Notes: generated from the letters alone by a model not told the origin. A stretch of DNA of 64,000 nt from Xestospongia muta (GCA_963693285.1 OY848917.1:30639245-30703244); one strand, 5' to 3'; counted from the first letter of the stretch, positions 10,857 through 23,171 are shown. Numbers and translations: made by a program.

Positions 10857-13021
10857 TGAAATTTGTAATGAAAGTGGATAAGTTTAACATGATAACAGCT
10901 TTCAATGTGCAACAATTGTACATGGTTTGCCAGAGTTTGAGGAATGTTCTTGAAACATTGAACTCAATGAGTAAGCTCTTTAAAGTAGTTATGTTTGCTC
11001 TCATACCTCATACACCAAAATCTAGTTTAAGGTCCACACCTTCAAAGAGATTATTAATCACATATTTAAATACAACTATGTTGTGTTACCTGCTAATCCA
11101 TTTAGGGTAGTGTAACATATAATGAAGTGTTGGAGTAATATTACAAGATGGGTAGAGCTGAGAAAAGGATAAATGGTGCTCCTCAATTAGAATGCAAGAT
11201 AAGCATCATATCATATTGTGACAACACTGGAGCAAAGAGTAGATCAATAATTCCAAGAAGTTGAAGAAAATTCTGCCACCTAATATCAGTTTCTGGGATG
11301 TTATCACCAATCATCAATGGCAAAAACCGACATAAACACCACATTTGGGCAGCTATGTTACAACAATAATGTTATGAATACCTAGTACCTTTTTGCTTAA
11401 GTGAATGATCCAATGAATGAAAAGTCATTTAAGGAATCACTGTAAACTTATTTCGAGCATCCAAAGAAGAGTATGGAAAGTGTTCAATTTGGTAATAACC
11501 TGTTGGCTAATTAAGTACTTCAGTTTTTCATAGCATAAGAAGTACACCCTTCCAGCACATCATGCACGATATCAGCCACAAGTCCATCAACAACACAAAA
11601 ATACTTGGAGCTATTCAAAATAGACTCTCTTACAATGTCATATGTGGTAGTTGAATGATCATGAAGAGGACCCTCCAAAAATGAGCAATGATGAGAATGA
11701 GTTTGAAGTGTTTGTAGGGTAATATAAACTTTCATTAAACTACACAACAAGACTTGATAGTGTGCTATTACTAATGTATTGTTCATACCTTTGTCTGCAT
11801 ATCATCAGAAGTTTCCATAAAGTGCCTACAAATTGGAAGATTACCTGAAGGTGCTTTGTACCCCTCCAAGTAAATGTGATGACAAGTTGTCACCAGATGA
11901 CAAAGATATTGTGCCCAAAAGACACACAGTTTGTCCATTATTGACAACTGTGATGCCATCCTAAATTAATTTCAAATAACTTTATAAAAATATGAGTTAA
12001 TTACCTCCTCCAAAATTCCCAACTCCTTCATGAATGGCTCTAAAATGGTATCAATTCCATACTTACTAATAACAGTGGTCTTAACAACTGCCAAAAGTTG
12101 TATTGATATCAATTGTGAATGTAAATAAGGACTTAAATTACCAATGGTATAGTAGAAGAGGCCTACATGTATAGGAAATGTTTTTAATTAATACACTAGA
12201 TACAAACATACCAAGTTTGTGAAGTTTGACTTTGGTTCCCAAAGGATTGTAGACTTCAACATCATCATAATATATCATGACTTGTAAGGAATTTTTTTTT
12301 CCGAGAGTACAATGAATGACACCGAAAGTCTGATCCATCACAGTAGTCAGCCAGAAGTCCATCTGTATGTCTGTGTCTACTGTCAACACATGACCTAAGT
12401 GTATAATAGTAACAAAGAAATAATACCATAATGGTATGTCTACATATGTACATATGTGTATGTGCTAGACCTCTTCAAATACTAATGATTGGTTTAGTGA
12501 AGCATGAAGTGATTTGAGTAAATAATTTGGTACGCACAATCACGAGCAAATGTTAAAAATGGCCTAGATACATTTTGGGCAAGAGCCATTCTTAATTCTC
12601 CCGACTTCTTGTTTTGTTGGTTCCTACATTATGAGGATACAGGATGGTGATTAATGATCCTATAGCTACTGACCAAAATATCAAGGTTGTTTTTGTAAAA
12701 CCTCTCTTGTAAGAACTTTGACTCCAGCTGTGTAAATGGATAGAGTTTAAAAGGATCAGAAAATACTTCCAGTAGTCCATTTATGTTTGTGAAGCTCAAA
12801 CCATTTTCTTGTAAACATGTACTAACATCATTCTGGAGCTGAGAAATCACTTGCTGAATTATCAAAGTGAAGTCACACAAAAGATTGTCAATTAGTGTTT
12901 GAGATACTTTCTTGACTTCTTTTAACTTGAGAAAGAAAAGTGTCATTTGCTTCTTGTGACATGATTGTTGTGTACTAGTTGGTACTCCTGTCTCACATGA
13001 ACTAGTTGGTTCCTTATACAT
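10857..13021 (-). pseudogene. Decayed copy of a multicopy 'GDNL...HDLLEG'-type protein, probably transposon-derived
   Basis: Minus-strand segments appear in a consistent order, broken by short introns, stops and frameshifts. They are: N-terminal helical region (13021-12629); MIYYDDVEVYNPLGTKVKLH (about 12389-12200); FYYTIGNLSPYLHSQL through KYGIDTILEPFMKELGILEE (about 12160-12005); GDNLSSHLLGG (about 11890); VDGLVADIVHDVLEGCTSY (about 11600-11530); AAQMWCLCRFLPLMIGDNIP (about 11340-11270); IEEHHLSFSQLYPSCNITP (about 11190-11120); and WCMRYESKHNYFKEL (about 11000). From memory these match a family repeated in many invertebrate genomes with conserved NPLG, GDNLG-H and HDLFEG motifs. I think it is a domesticated or EnSpm-like transposon protein, but that affiliation is uncertain. 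Multiple stops make this copy non-functional. Confidence 0.6.
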
Positions 13022-13399
13022 GTATTCAGTGTCATGAAGTGGGATTTTGAGGAAGTGAAGTTACAACTGTAGAAGGACCGATCATGTCTAAATGCTCACA
13101 GTGTTTCCTGTACAGATGCTTCTTGAAGGAATATGTTCTTGTTGGAGTATGTTCTAGAACATCCTCGAATACCACAAAAAATATGGAATCGTGGATCATG
13201 AGCGTGAGCCACTGTCATGTGACTTACTACTCCTTTCAGAGTTGGAGCAGCAGCACTGTAACATACCCAACATACTTACTTGTTTATGAATCGACCTCCA
13301 AATAATGCACACTAAGATGTGACCACACCTTTTCATATACATGTGGTCGTGGTGAGAATGAGTGTGAGAACTTTAGCAACACTAAATTATAGGTCTTCA

Positions 13400-15145
13400 A
13401 GATAAAAACGGCGATGCTCTCCTACCTTGAAAGGAACAAAATCATTAAAGTACCGGAAACTTTTGAGGACAATGAACTGAAATATTTAGAGGAAGAGATT
13501 TGAAAGAACTTTTCCTACCAAGGAAACCTGTCCATTTGTATTTCTTTTCACAAATTTGATGCTGATTGAGATGACTACATTGAAGTAGAAAAGGGCACAG
13601 CAATAGACAACAAGGACAAGCTAAAGGTTATGTGACCCCACAGCTAATGACTCCTGTTTGCAGTGCTGACTCTGCTGTGGATGTTAACCTCAGTTCACCT
13701 CAAGTTTTCTCGTCCACTCCGTCAGGATCTAAGGAACTTGAACTTCATCCCAGAGTCTTGTCAGATGAATATTTACCTGTACGAATTAGCCGACCTCAAG
13801 TACTAGATGATGTGAGTGATAATGGTCTGCTGAAGGTTCTACAGTCATTGTAGATTCTGAAGAAGGTGTGGATGATGTCGAGGTCATTGTATAATCATCA
13901 AAGAAGCTGAAGGCTGTGAAAGAGGAGGATGACACCATTCCTCTTCATAATCCATCCCTTAACCAAATCATTATTGTTTTGAATTTGAGACTACACTGAA
14001 GCTAGGTAGATTAAGTAATGTCACAAGACAGGCTATCATACCCAGAATAGCTTCATTAATGCTCAATTACAAAAGATATTCCAGCAGTGAGGATTATGCT
14101 AATGTTGGTCTGGCTATTTTAATGAAATATCCTTTTCTTAAGTCACCCGTTCTTCATTGCAACCTCATTCTGGTAGCTCAGTTTTGTTAACCTCCAATTG
14201 TTCAGTCAGGTTTGTTTATGTCAGTTATTATGTGCTTAATAGCTTTTACATTACAGGAGAAGGTGATGTATCTTTTCTGAGAAATGTGAAAGCACTACAA
14301 ACAGAGTACAAGAAGATGCATCATAATCCACAGATTGTTGATGAACTAATGATATCTACATTTCCAAACACTGAGAAGATATGACTAAGAACCCTTATGA
14401 TCTCTCCACTTTATTAGAAAAATATCCATTTTTGGATGATATTAACCAGGTAATAAATAGTACATATGTGTGATGTAATTACAGTAATTATTATAATATT
14501 TGTAGATAATGTTTGAGATATCTAGGATTGTTTGTGATGTAAACTGGGCTAAGACAGGACAGGTTATATGGGATGAGACTATTAAGAAAATACTGGAACA
14601 AGCTAAGGTGGAGGTTACTCATAATAAACGACTAAGAGATAAAATAGAGGAAGAAAGAGAAGAAGGTAAGTTTATACTATCACTGATTTGATACAGAATA
14701 TTTATGAACAGCTGATAAGTCTCTTTTATCAATTGTGGTGTTGACCTATTTGTTACTAGATGTGAGGAGCAAACCAGACAGCGACAAAATTGTTTACTTT
14801 GTAAATGTGAATTACACATGACACTTAGTATTATCAATCATGTTCTGTGTCTATTATGTAGGTTTGGACTTTGCATTTTGAAGTTATGCTACGTCAAAGT
14901 CGGTCACTTAGAGATAGCGTTTTTTAGAAAAAAAGCATTTTTTAATTTTCCGTATACTCATTTATTTATGTGAAATCACATGACTTTACCAGCCACAATA
15001 CCTCATGTGATGGTTTAGACCAGAAGATACTAAGAAAAGGTTGTCTCTCTTGAAAGTTACCTACCTTAGTGCACCAAAGGTACTGTTAAAAGACTCAACA
15101 GTCATAAAAGAATATGGAGTTGCTAATTCTGTACAAAGGTAAGTT
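13400..15145 (+). pseudogene. Decayed SAMD3-like / PB1-like multicopy gene
   Basis: Plus-strand fragments lie in order: a PB1-like stretch (about 13560-13620, DDYIEVEKGTAIDNKDKLKV); a Ser/Pro-rich linker (13632-13853); a conserved block at about 14020-14135 (RQAIIPRIASLMLNYKRYSS, then ILMKYPFLKSP); a helical exon (14250-14384, SFLRNVKALQTEYKKMHHNP); YDLSTLLEKYPFLDDINQ; an exon opening after a TTTGTAG acceptor (about 14508-14666); and a final piece (about 15020-15140, RLSLLKVTYLSAPKVLLKDS). The repeated 'KYPFL' signature is typical of SAMD3-like proteins that occur in many copies in fish and invertebrates. In-frame stops between pieces mark it as a relic. Confidence 0.5.
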
Positions 15146-15327
15146 TTATTTTGAAAAGTATTCAATAAGTTCTGTATGTTTAGATGTAAGGCTGTATGCC
15201 TAGATAAGTAACTGATGATTTAGATTATGACTTAAGTGGAGGTTAAACAAGTTAAAATCTCTTGCTATTGGGTGGTTCTTAAAAGTACTGCTTAATAATG
15301 AATAGACAGAGTGTAAGAATTGCTGAG

Positions 15328-17515
15328 TTAATTCTCTGCTACTTGTTTGCATGAATGACGATTGTGACCAGCTCTGCCACAGTTACTACATTGTCTTATT
15401 CTATTAGTAGGTGGAGCATCTAAAAGAGGAGGAGATGGACTTTGAGATGGAAGATGAGATGATGGTCTAGCATGAGAGATTATTGGAGCGGTTACTGTTG
15501 ATGGTTGATGATAATTTGATGATATAGGACATGTCAAATCCATAGACCTGTCAGTGCAAAATGGACATATTTTTTTCAGAGATACAGTTGTCTTTCTGGA
15601 GATAACCCTTGTGGCTGAACTAATGGTGGAAGGTCAGAGATACTAGGTTGCCACAAAGGATTTACACACATATCCAGTTTTGTCTCTTCACTGTCACTGT
15701 ATAACTTACAGATGACCTCTCCTGGATGATCTGCTGAAAATATAAATTGATGGAACCTTTGATGTTTGGTATCTTCCTGAAGTTAGGAGAGAGATATGTC
15801 TGCCAGTCGTAAGTTGGTACTAGAACTTGGCCATCTTGTGTACCAACTAATCTTGCATGGTTGATATAGCCAGATTGTTCACTATGTCAACAATATCACT
15901 GAGAAATTCTACATGTGTTCTCCGCTTCACTAAACCAAAACAGGAATCAGGAATGAACTTAGTGTGTCCAACCACCATGAATGACAAAGTAATGGAACGA
16001 CTTAAGCTGACCATGACTCTCCATTGAAGGTACTATTAAAATAATAGTAACAGCAATTATCATAATTATTTGAGACATACCGACATAATGGTGTTATTTT
16101 TATTTTGGCCAACACAGTTGTCAACATGTAACTGTTGATCCATTTATTCTAGTCCTAGATTAGAGAAGTAGTCATGTAGCAAGCTGGCAACAGTATTAGA
16201 GCCTTTTCCTGTGTCAACAACTTTATCAATGAGATAGTTTACCTACATTTAGGAGTAAGAATAAGTTGAAAAGAACAAATTATGAATTCATTGACAATAC
16301 CTGCCTAGGTAACCCTTCAGAACAAACTCTGAAAATGCTACATATTCTCAGTGTGAGGAAGTAGATAGGTCCAGGTTGGAGTGGATTAAAGGGATAGTGA
16401 ACTTGTTGCACAAAGTCAAAGCTTATGTGCACAGTGATATCCAAAGAGTTTTCTCTCCATTGTAGCTCTTTCAATAAGTGCTATGGCTTGTTTGAGTGCT
16501 TATTAAAGGTAAATAAAGCTATACTATAAAAATATTTAAAAGTTTACTTGTTGTTTCAAACTCTCAGATAGATTAGTTCTGCCGCTGATAGTTCTGTTAT
16601 TTTTCTGGCACAGCCAGCAAAGATCAGATTTTGGTTTGGTGATGATAATATGAGAGAGAAACTTTTTCCAAATTTTACAAAAACTGTGTTAAAGAACAGT
16701 GTGAATATCTAAAGATCCACTGGCCTTAATGTACTCCCTCCAGATTGATCACTTGGTGGTGTGAGTTAGCAGTAATTGAATGTCTGTTCTTTTATATCCA
16801 GGAATTCAACCTGGGAGGTGTATCCTATTAGCCTATGCATTGTTCTTAATGTACATGATGATGTGGATGCGCTCATGAGCTGTAAACCCATTGTGTGGTC
16901 TACAATTACAATTCCCATGTGTCCTTGAGATAAGTCTGAAATTTTCGTAAGATACCTGGACATTATCTAATCATCTCTTTCCTATGCCATGGAGAAAAAG
17001 GAAGGTGGTTCACCATATTTGTATCCCTTGGTAGTAATACTATGTTCTTGTCTTCTTCAAATAGCAGATTTTTGATAGCTTCATTGAATTAAAGAAGACT
17101 GACAGTTTGTAGCCATTATTTGTCCTAAAAGTACAAGGTCAAGAGAAGAGCAATCCAATTCTTGACATTGGTTACGGATACTAGTTAGATGTTCCACAGA
17201 AAATACTCTATTGCAGGGACCACCAAAGTACAAGGTACATCCACATTCAGTTCAAGTAAAGTTTCCTATCATTTCTTCTTCTAGTACATCATGTATTGTG
17301 CCTTCTTGGGTCACCTCTTCCTCCCTTTTAATCAATAACTTGTCACCTCCATTAAAGTGTTTTAATGAATATAGATAATACTTTTTAACTACTAGAGAGT
17401 TCTGTTACCTTCAATGTCAGCAGAGTCATCTTCAATGATGTTATAACCTATTATGGCTCTTACCTCTGGGTAGCTACCACCATCATAATCGTCATATTCA
17501 TCCTCGTCATCTATT
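15328..17515 (-). pseudogene. Decayed multicopy protein with 'DNCxGQNKNN' motif and C-terminal zinc knuckle
   Basis: The minus-strand order is: acidic start (about 17515-17410); CTLYFGGPCNRVFSVEHLTS and DLVLLGQIMA (about 17245-17110); TKPKSDLCWLCQKNNRTI (about 16640-16590); FDFVQQVHYPFNPLQPGPIY (about 16425-16360); VNYLIDKVVDTGKGSNTVAS (about 16240-16180); HVDNCVGQNKNN (about 16130-16095); VGHTKFIPDSCFGLVKRR (about 15970-15915); and a C-terminal CCHC knuckle CSNCGRAGHNRHSC before the stop at 15328. From memory this is a family common in sponge and coral genomes and usually unnamed. The DNC-x-GQNKN block is reminiscent of an RNase H-fold transposase active-site strand, which is inference. Stops (for example just before the HVDNC block) and frame changes make it a pseudogene. 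The short introns suggest the source copy was spliced. Confidence 0.6.
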
Positions 17516-17589
17516 TATTATTCATAGTTTTTGTATTCATGTTTTATTATCAATCTTACTGGGTGGGTCAGGGTCCTCTTCACAAACCT

Positions 17590-18457
17590 CATCAAAAAAG
17601 TTTTCAATGAAAACCTCAAGTGTGCCTGGTCACTGTCGATGAGCAATGATGAACAAAGCACGTTTAGAACCTTAGCAATGGAGCTATTCATTTTCAAGAG
17701 TGATGGGGCTGTGTTACTATGAAGGTTGGTGTACTTCTGTTTATTAATTTGAATATTATGACACATCTTTGCTAGATGCCCTCTATTATGACAATAGTGA
17801 TATGTTACATCTTTAAAATGACATGGTTGAGCTTGGGGGTTGCTTCCACCACAACAAGTACATTTGTAACTACAGCTATATGAACTAGTATTTGTTCATC
17901 GTTGTGGGTGTCCAGGTTTGTCTCTTGTTTCCTTCTGCAGGGTGCTTATGGATACATCATTAGTCCTGGTGTCTTTGAGCTGTTTAGTCTGCTTACTAGC
18001 TGTTTACAGTCCTTGTGTTATCTCCATGGCACAAGCTGGAATTAAACAGACTTCTGTGAGTAACTTTCTTGAATAGCTTTGTCTCAAAGGTCACATACTA
18101 TGTATCCAAAACAGCAATGAGTAGCAAGCTGCCTCAACTGCATTAGAAACTTGGCTATGGTTGCATCAAGGGCTTGTGTCCTGTAAAAATAAAATGGTTC
18201 AGCTGTGATAACAGGTTTGGCTGATAATGATCTTTAACTTTGACAGTCAAGTCTTCTAAACTCTTTGATTTTGGTTTCTCTGGGTCAAGGAAATTACTTT
18301 ATATACTGTAGTTCTTCAAGTCTATCAATGTCACAAATTGAGGAAATCTTTTATCTTCTGAAACAGCATTTGCCGCAAAGTGCAATTTGATCTGTTCTAA
18401 ATAAGATTCTATATCTTCACTTTCAGGTTGATACTCTGTAATATCCTGAGATGACAT
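17590..18457 (-). mobile_element. Gypsy-type LTR retrotransposon, gag remnant
   Basis: From an ATG at 18457 on the minus strand, the reading is a typical Gypsy gag: ESEDIESYLEQIKLHFAANA, a block around EKPKSKSLEDLTVKVKDHY, a leucine-rich QLRQLATHC segment, and a degenerate pair of zinc knuckles near 17870-17765 (CCGGSNPQAQPC; CHNRGHLAKMC, with one expected upstream Cys read as Tyr). Stops and frameshifts interrupt it, and no adjoining protease or reverse transcriptase was found downstream. A Gypsy pol remnant in the same orientation lies at 60.0-61.7 kb; host genes in between rule out one intact element. Confidence 0.7.
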
Positions 18458-18559
18458 CCTATCACCAGATGTGATGTATTTGTTACAATTGGTTAAGAAT
18501 ATAACAGTAAACAAACACAAGATGCTCAATGTGGATACTGTCAAAAGATCATTGAGCAT

Positions 18560-19250
18560 ATGTTAATACTAATCATAATACTATTAATATCCATAATACT
18601 GCTTAAACATAAATTGTATACACAATTTAGTATCTGTACATTACAATTTATATTTGTATAGTTTAATTTAATAAATAATTCTGATAAATAGATTTAATAA
18701 ATAAATACCTGTAATTCAGGTATAGGGCCAAGTACATTGGTACTTGTACTTAAGTACTATAAGTACAGCTATGAATGTACTTCTACTTATATTTAAGTCC
18801 TTCCTTCATTTCTACACAATACTTGTACATGTACTCAAGTACTAAGGTAGGTATTTGGAAGTATTTAAATACTTGTAACTACTTTGAAGTACATTTAAGA
18901 ACTTTTAATCTTATCCATCAAAGTTAACAATACGAACCCTACCCAAGTTCATGTTGAGGGTAGTGTGGAATCACCTTCAAAGAAGAGCAAAACCTTTGTT
19001 AGCTTCATGCCTGAGCTTTAGGTTGAAACCACTAGTACTCCTTTATAGAGTCATTCAAGCAAAAATGATTACTTAGCTGCTCCTTGTGTCTTAAAGGACA
19101 TAAATCAAGCCAATTAAGTATTAAAAAGAGAATCATAGAAAGTATGCCAAAGAATTTCTTGGAGTATTTTCTTTATCTTTACTAGTAGAGAGGCTGTTGC
19201 CTCTAGAATTGTCCTGGTAAGCAGATTTAATAAAGGCATACTTTTTTCTT
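18560..19250. other. AT-rich spacer with AGTAC-rich low-complexity block
   Basis: At about 18735-18905 the sequence is dense in AAGTACTT, TGTACTC and related self-complementary words, likely a mobile-element edge or diverged simple repeat. At 18950-19240 a weakly protein-like plus-strand frame with stops recalls the C-terminal end of a hAT transposase, too faint to assign. Confidence 0.4.
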
Positions 19251-19264
19251 TTTACAAAGTAAGA

Positions 19265-19683
19265 CATTATATGACAAGAATTAAAGTTAAAATATCAAGC
19301 TGTAGCAGGTATCAGTGAACTTATGAATCTTTATAACAAAATATGGAATATCAATGAAAAAGATACTGAACTATTAGCTGTAAACTCTGGACTCAGTGCT
19401 GTGTTAAGCAATGCATGTCAGCGTGTAAGTATATAATTATATCTGATAAATTCAATGATTATTGAGTCTTTTATAGATTGGTAACATTTCTTGCACTCAA
19501 GAACAACTTGAAAAAGTTGTGCATAAAGTCATGTTAATGATTAAAGCTCTTATAGTTATTACTAGTATTGAATCTAGTCTTGATGATTATACAACCTGCA
19601 ATGAAATGTATTGCTGTCAGTGGACTTGTGAACATATTATTGAGAATACTTCAATTTTGAATTATACAAAAATATGTACTTGA
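19265..19683 (+). pseudogene. Secreted-protein family, copy 1 (lacks signal-peptide exon)
   Basis: Two exons with intact frames: about 19277-19424 (LKLKYQAVAGISELMNLYNK, then LSAVLSNACQR) and 19477-19683 (GNISCTQEQLEKVVHKVMLM, then YCCQWTCEHI, stop TGA), joined by GTAAGT...TTTATAG. Copies 2 and 3 (28.4 and 30.3 kb) encode the same parts and also a hydrophobic signal peptide. Here the 5' exon is not found, and a hAT-like relic or repeat precedes it. The encoded product is a small helical, Cys-containing extracellular-type protein. The family was not recognised. Confidence 0.5.
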
Positions 19684-20654
19684 TTATAGACCATATTGTA
19701 ATATTACTGATACAACGATAACATGCTCTTAATAATATAAACCATATGTATATTTATTATATATTATATGTACATACGTATTTTTTATTTTGACTTGTAT
19801 TCCAGATCTTTAAAATCTATTTATTTATCATTTTAAGTATAGTTTGTTGAACCACTATCACTATATTTTATTGTTTTCAATTTTCAATATAATAAGAACA
19901 TTGCATTGCTTTTCAAGACAATTACAAGTACAAAATGACATATATTAAATATGTTACACTTGTAAAGTACATTTTTGATCTCATATATATATATATAATG
20001 GAGGGTGTAGCATATGAACACAAAATTACAATGCAATGAAAACTAGTTTTTAATACTTCTCCAATTTTTGGCATGTGTGCCATTTCTATTTTTTATTAGG
20101 CTTTCTTGTTACTTAATAAAATGTGGAATGTGAATACCACGAGCTGTCTCTTAGAACTATGTGTTAGTAAGATGCTTCCAGTTTGATTGGGTTCCTGATT
20201 TTGGTTGTATATTGTAGGGATGTCATACACAGAAACTGAGGACATATGTACATTATAACTCAGATTGTCATCTGTGGAAGCTGAGGACAGACATTCTAAC
20301 TTCGTAATTCAGTTTGAAATTTGGAAATTATTAATTTCCATTTCAAATTTTGAAATCTTTGACGGAAATTGGAAAGTAGAAATGGAAGTCTCCTTTGGCT
20401 TCCAAACTATCCTCTATTCAAAATCATATTCCTGCCATACAAGTTTTGTATGCGCACTAAAATAACTAAGCTAATTAGTGCTTTTGTTATCCTCCAGATC
20501 CCTGCCCATACATATATCCATCCATAACTTTGTCTGTGCACCATAATTATGTGACAAAAATGTAATGTTCAATATCATTATTAACATTTATGTATTATCA
20601 CTACAAAACTACAAAAAGGGAGTAACTTCACAAGAAATTCTTAGAAAAAATTTA

Positions 20655-20832
20655 AAAAATTAATAAAGGTAGACTTTGTGGCTAATAAAGTCTATAATCC
20701 ACAATGTTTCATCTGGAGCAATAGCTACATCTGCAGCTCCAGTAAAGCCTTTGATAATTTTCACTGGTTTGCCATTTTTATCACAACGATAAACTTCCCC
20801 TGGACTGGAGTGATCAGCTACATACATGTTAG
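20655..20832 (-). pseudogene. NHL/SMP-30-like beta-propeller exon fragment
   Basis: Minus-strand translation gives MYVADHSSPGEVYRCDKNG and then GAADVAIAPDETLWIIDFI. This is the alternating pattern of NHL or six-bladed propeller repeats (YVAD...G.VYR.D..G; DVA.APD.TLW). The open stretch is abutted at its 5' side by the AGGTCACTATCAG start of the local satellite unit, so the rest of the gene is missing or displaced. The domain call rests on pattern recognition. Confidence 0.45.
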
Positions 20833-21010
20833 GTCACTATCAGTTCACATAGAATGAATAGACAGTAAGTTAAAGTTATCAAAGCAGACACTTCAATAGT
20901 ACCATGTCAATAGATTATATAATGTCACTATAACAACTGTAAATGTTGTTATATATAGAATTTGACTAATTAGATTGTACTATGAATTAACCAAATATTA
21001 ATTTTGTCCA
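20833..21010. repeat. Single satellite unit (about 190 bp)
   Basis: Begins AGGTCACTATCAGTTCACAT, includes ATGAATAGACAGTAAGTTAA and AATGTCACTATAACAACTGT, and ends near TTGTACTATGAATTAACC. It matches the tandem units at 22.1 and 24.3-25.1 kb. Confidence 0.8.
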
Positions 21011-22080
21011 TGCATTTTCTATTCTGTATCTATATATCATTATACTTATGTAAGACTCTTGAAACTGTCTATACTGTTGCAGATGATGTTTAGAATATTG
21101 CATTGACAGTGCATGTGTTTTAAAATGACACTGATTACATAATGGAGAGGTGAGTAAGATGAGCTAACTATATTTAATTAATTAATTTTAGAAAAATATA
21201 TTGAGTTATTAAAATTATGTGGTTATTGATGAAATTGATTATAAATAACAACACATTGTAGAAGAAAGTATGATTTGATAATTAATAAGATTACTAGCTA
21301 AATGTCAACATTATATTGATTACCAAAAAATATGATCAATTGACAAAAACGTGCTCTCAAATTGCTCCAAAAGATGCGTTTACAAAAGGTTGAAGGTTAA
21401 AAGAACATCTGCCTGTGCCAACAATGATTATCTGTAAAAAGTAGGTGTTTCATTTGAAATTTTGAATGCATTTGTATATGCAATGTTGATATGCATTATT
21501 TGCACTTTGTGTCACATGAACATCGTGTTATAATGTGCAATGGTACTGAAGCAGTTATATTGTGAGGAGACTGTGGAACATATGAAGTTTCTGTATAAAT
21601 AAGATTTCCATAGCCGTAGCAAGAACATATATAAGTTTGAGAGCTTAGAGATATTTGAACTGTAGCATCATTACTGACTTGTACCCCACTAGGTACAGGT
21701 GGTGAGAAATATATTGTAAAAATGAAAACAGGAGGAATTGAAAGTTGGTTAGTTATAATAACTAACTTCAAATGGCAAGAAAGAGTATATTTTAAAAATT
21801 AGATTGTTACTACAACAACTTTAACAAACATGAGGAGATAGTGGGTTGTACCCAGAACATCAGGAAGATGTTATGGGCTATTAAGGTTTGTCACACATGC
21901 CAACAGCTTGTTGGAGAAGGGTTAGTGTATAATTTTAAGGCAAGTTACTAAACAAGAAGGCAAGATGTACATGTATATTTCCTTCAAAAGATTTAAAAAC
22001 AAATTATAGCTGTTTAGTATTCACTAATTGTCTTGTAATAATAATTTGTTAAAATATTATTAACCAATCAGATTGTACCA
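21011..22080. repeat. Duplicated block A (copy 1)
   Basis: This block is directly repeated at about 25090-26085 with only scattered differences (for example TATTAATTTTGTCC, CAAAAACGTGCTCTCAAATTG, ACAGGAGGAAT, GTGGGTTG..CCCAGAACATC). In both places a satellite unit lies immediately upstream, so satellite and block were duplicated together. Confidence 0.8.
21496..21771 (-). pseudogene. Unidentified secreted-type protein fragment in duplicated block A
   Basis: A 91-codon minus-strand frame with a hydrophobic start (LSIPPVFIFTIYF) is followed by a Cys-rich beta-like stretch (QTYICSCYGYGNLIYTETSY, then ITRCSCDTKCK). The duplicate at about 25620-25870 is interrupted, so neither is clearly a working gene. 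Family unknown; it may be one exon of an extracellular protein. Confidence 0.3.
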
Positions 22081-22084
22081 AAAA

Positions 22085-22445
22085 TGAACTGTATGTCCTT
22101 TGTATAAATCTGGGGAATGACCAGGTCACTATCAGTTTACATAGAATGAATAGACAGTAAGTTAAAATTATCAAAGCAGACACTCCAATAGCACCATGTC
22201 AATAGATTATGTAATGTCACTATAACAACTCTATATGTTGTTATATATAGAATTGGCCAATTAGACTGTATCATGAATGAACTGTATTTCCTTTGTATAA
22301 ATATTGGGGAAAGACCAGGTCACTATCAGTTCACATAGAATGAATAGACAATAAGTTAAAGTTATCAAAGAAGACACTCCAATAGAACCACATCAATAGA
22401 TTATATAATATCACTATAACAACTGTAAAGTTGATTAAAAATAAT
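22085..22445. repeat. Satellite array, two units
   Basis: Two head-to-tail units; CCAGGTCACTATCAGTT recurs at 22121 and 22315, a period of 194 bp. The array is followed by an (AT)n tract at about 22493-22519. Confidence 0.85.
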
Positions 22446-22486
22446 TATAGATCATTCTATCATTTATTATTGCTGTTAGTATAATA

Positions 22487-22519
<33 letters not shown>

Positions 22520-22714
22520 CTAAGACTGCAAAGAAAGTGAACAATAGAATATCATAATATACACTCTAACTATATCAACTAACTTTTCCAGAGTCCAAAT
22601 TTTACTATATTCTTTTGTCTACCTATTAATTCTGTTCGTTATAAACATATGGATTCGTGCGCCTAACAAAATTCACAGACATGCAGACACACTCACACAT
22701 GCACACACATATAA

Positions 22715-23060
22715 ATGAGTAGATTACAGTGTATATTCCTAATAATTGTAATCAATTAGGACTGATAACAAGACTATATATATGTTGTTCACACACTTGT
22801 AACATTTTATTGATTCATCTTGAAGTTCATAGGGACAATCCATAATATTAACCTTATTTCATGGACATTATTGTGTAATTACTTAAGTACTTGACACAGC
22901 TGAAGAACAAGTAACAACTAATGTAATATACCTGGGCCAATTTGAAGCTCATCCTGGATTAAGAAATTTTGTCCAAATTAATGTAGCAGGTCGTTAATTT
23001 TTTTTGTAATTTCCAATATTTTGAGACAATTTTTGAAGTATGAAAGCTTTGTTTCAAACT
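22715..23060. repeat. Duplicated block B (copy 1)
   Basis: The sequence from AGATTACAGTGTATATTCC to GAAAGCTTTGTTTCAAACTA recurs at about 26084-26432 in the same orientation. A further short match (24075-24190 with 26440-26560, CCATTCCCTAGTGACATCAG) shows the original block was longer and that one copy suffered a deletion. Confidence 0.75.
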
Positions 23061-23171
23061 ATATGCACCAGTGTTGAACCAGAGGTCCATATCTGAAAAA
23101 CATTCTTGTTATGTTTAATAATAACAATGTGATGGGTGTAACTATTTGTACTTGATGTTACTTAGTTTAGA

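Noticed and set aside
11140..11270. Plus-strand reading 'CDNTGAKSRSII' resembling ribosomal protein uL14
   Set aside because: The minus strand of the same bases encodes conserved blocks of the HDLLEG family (AAQMWCLCRFLPLMIGDNIP) in the right order with its neighbours, so the plus reading is a chance shadow.
18950..19240. Possible hAT transposase C-terminal relic
   Set aside because: Only short weak resemblance (KKSKTF, a VERL-like piece) with several stops. Not strong enough to annotate.
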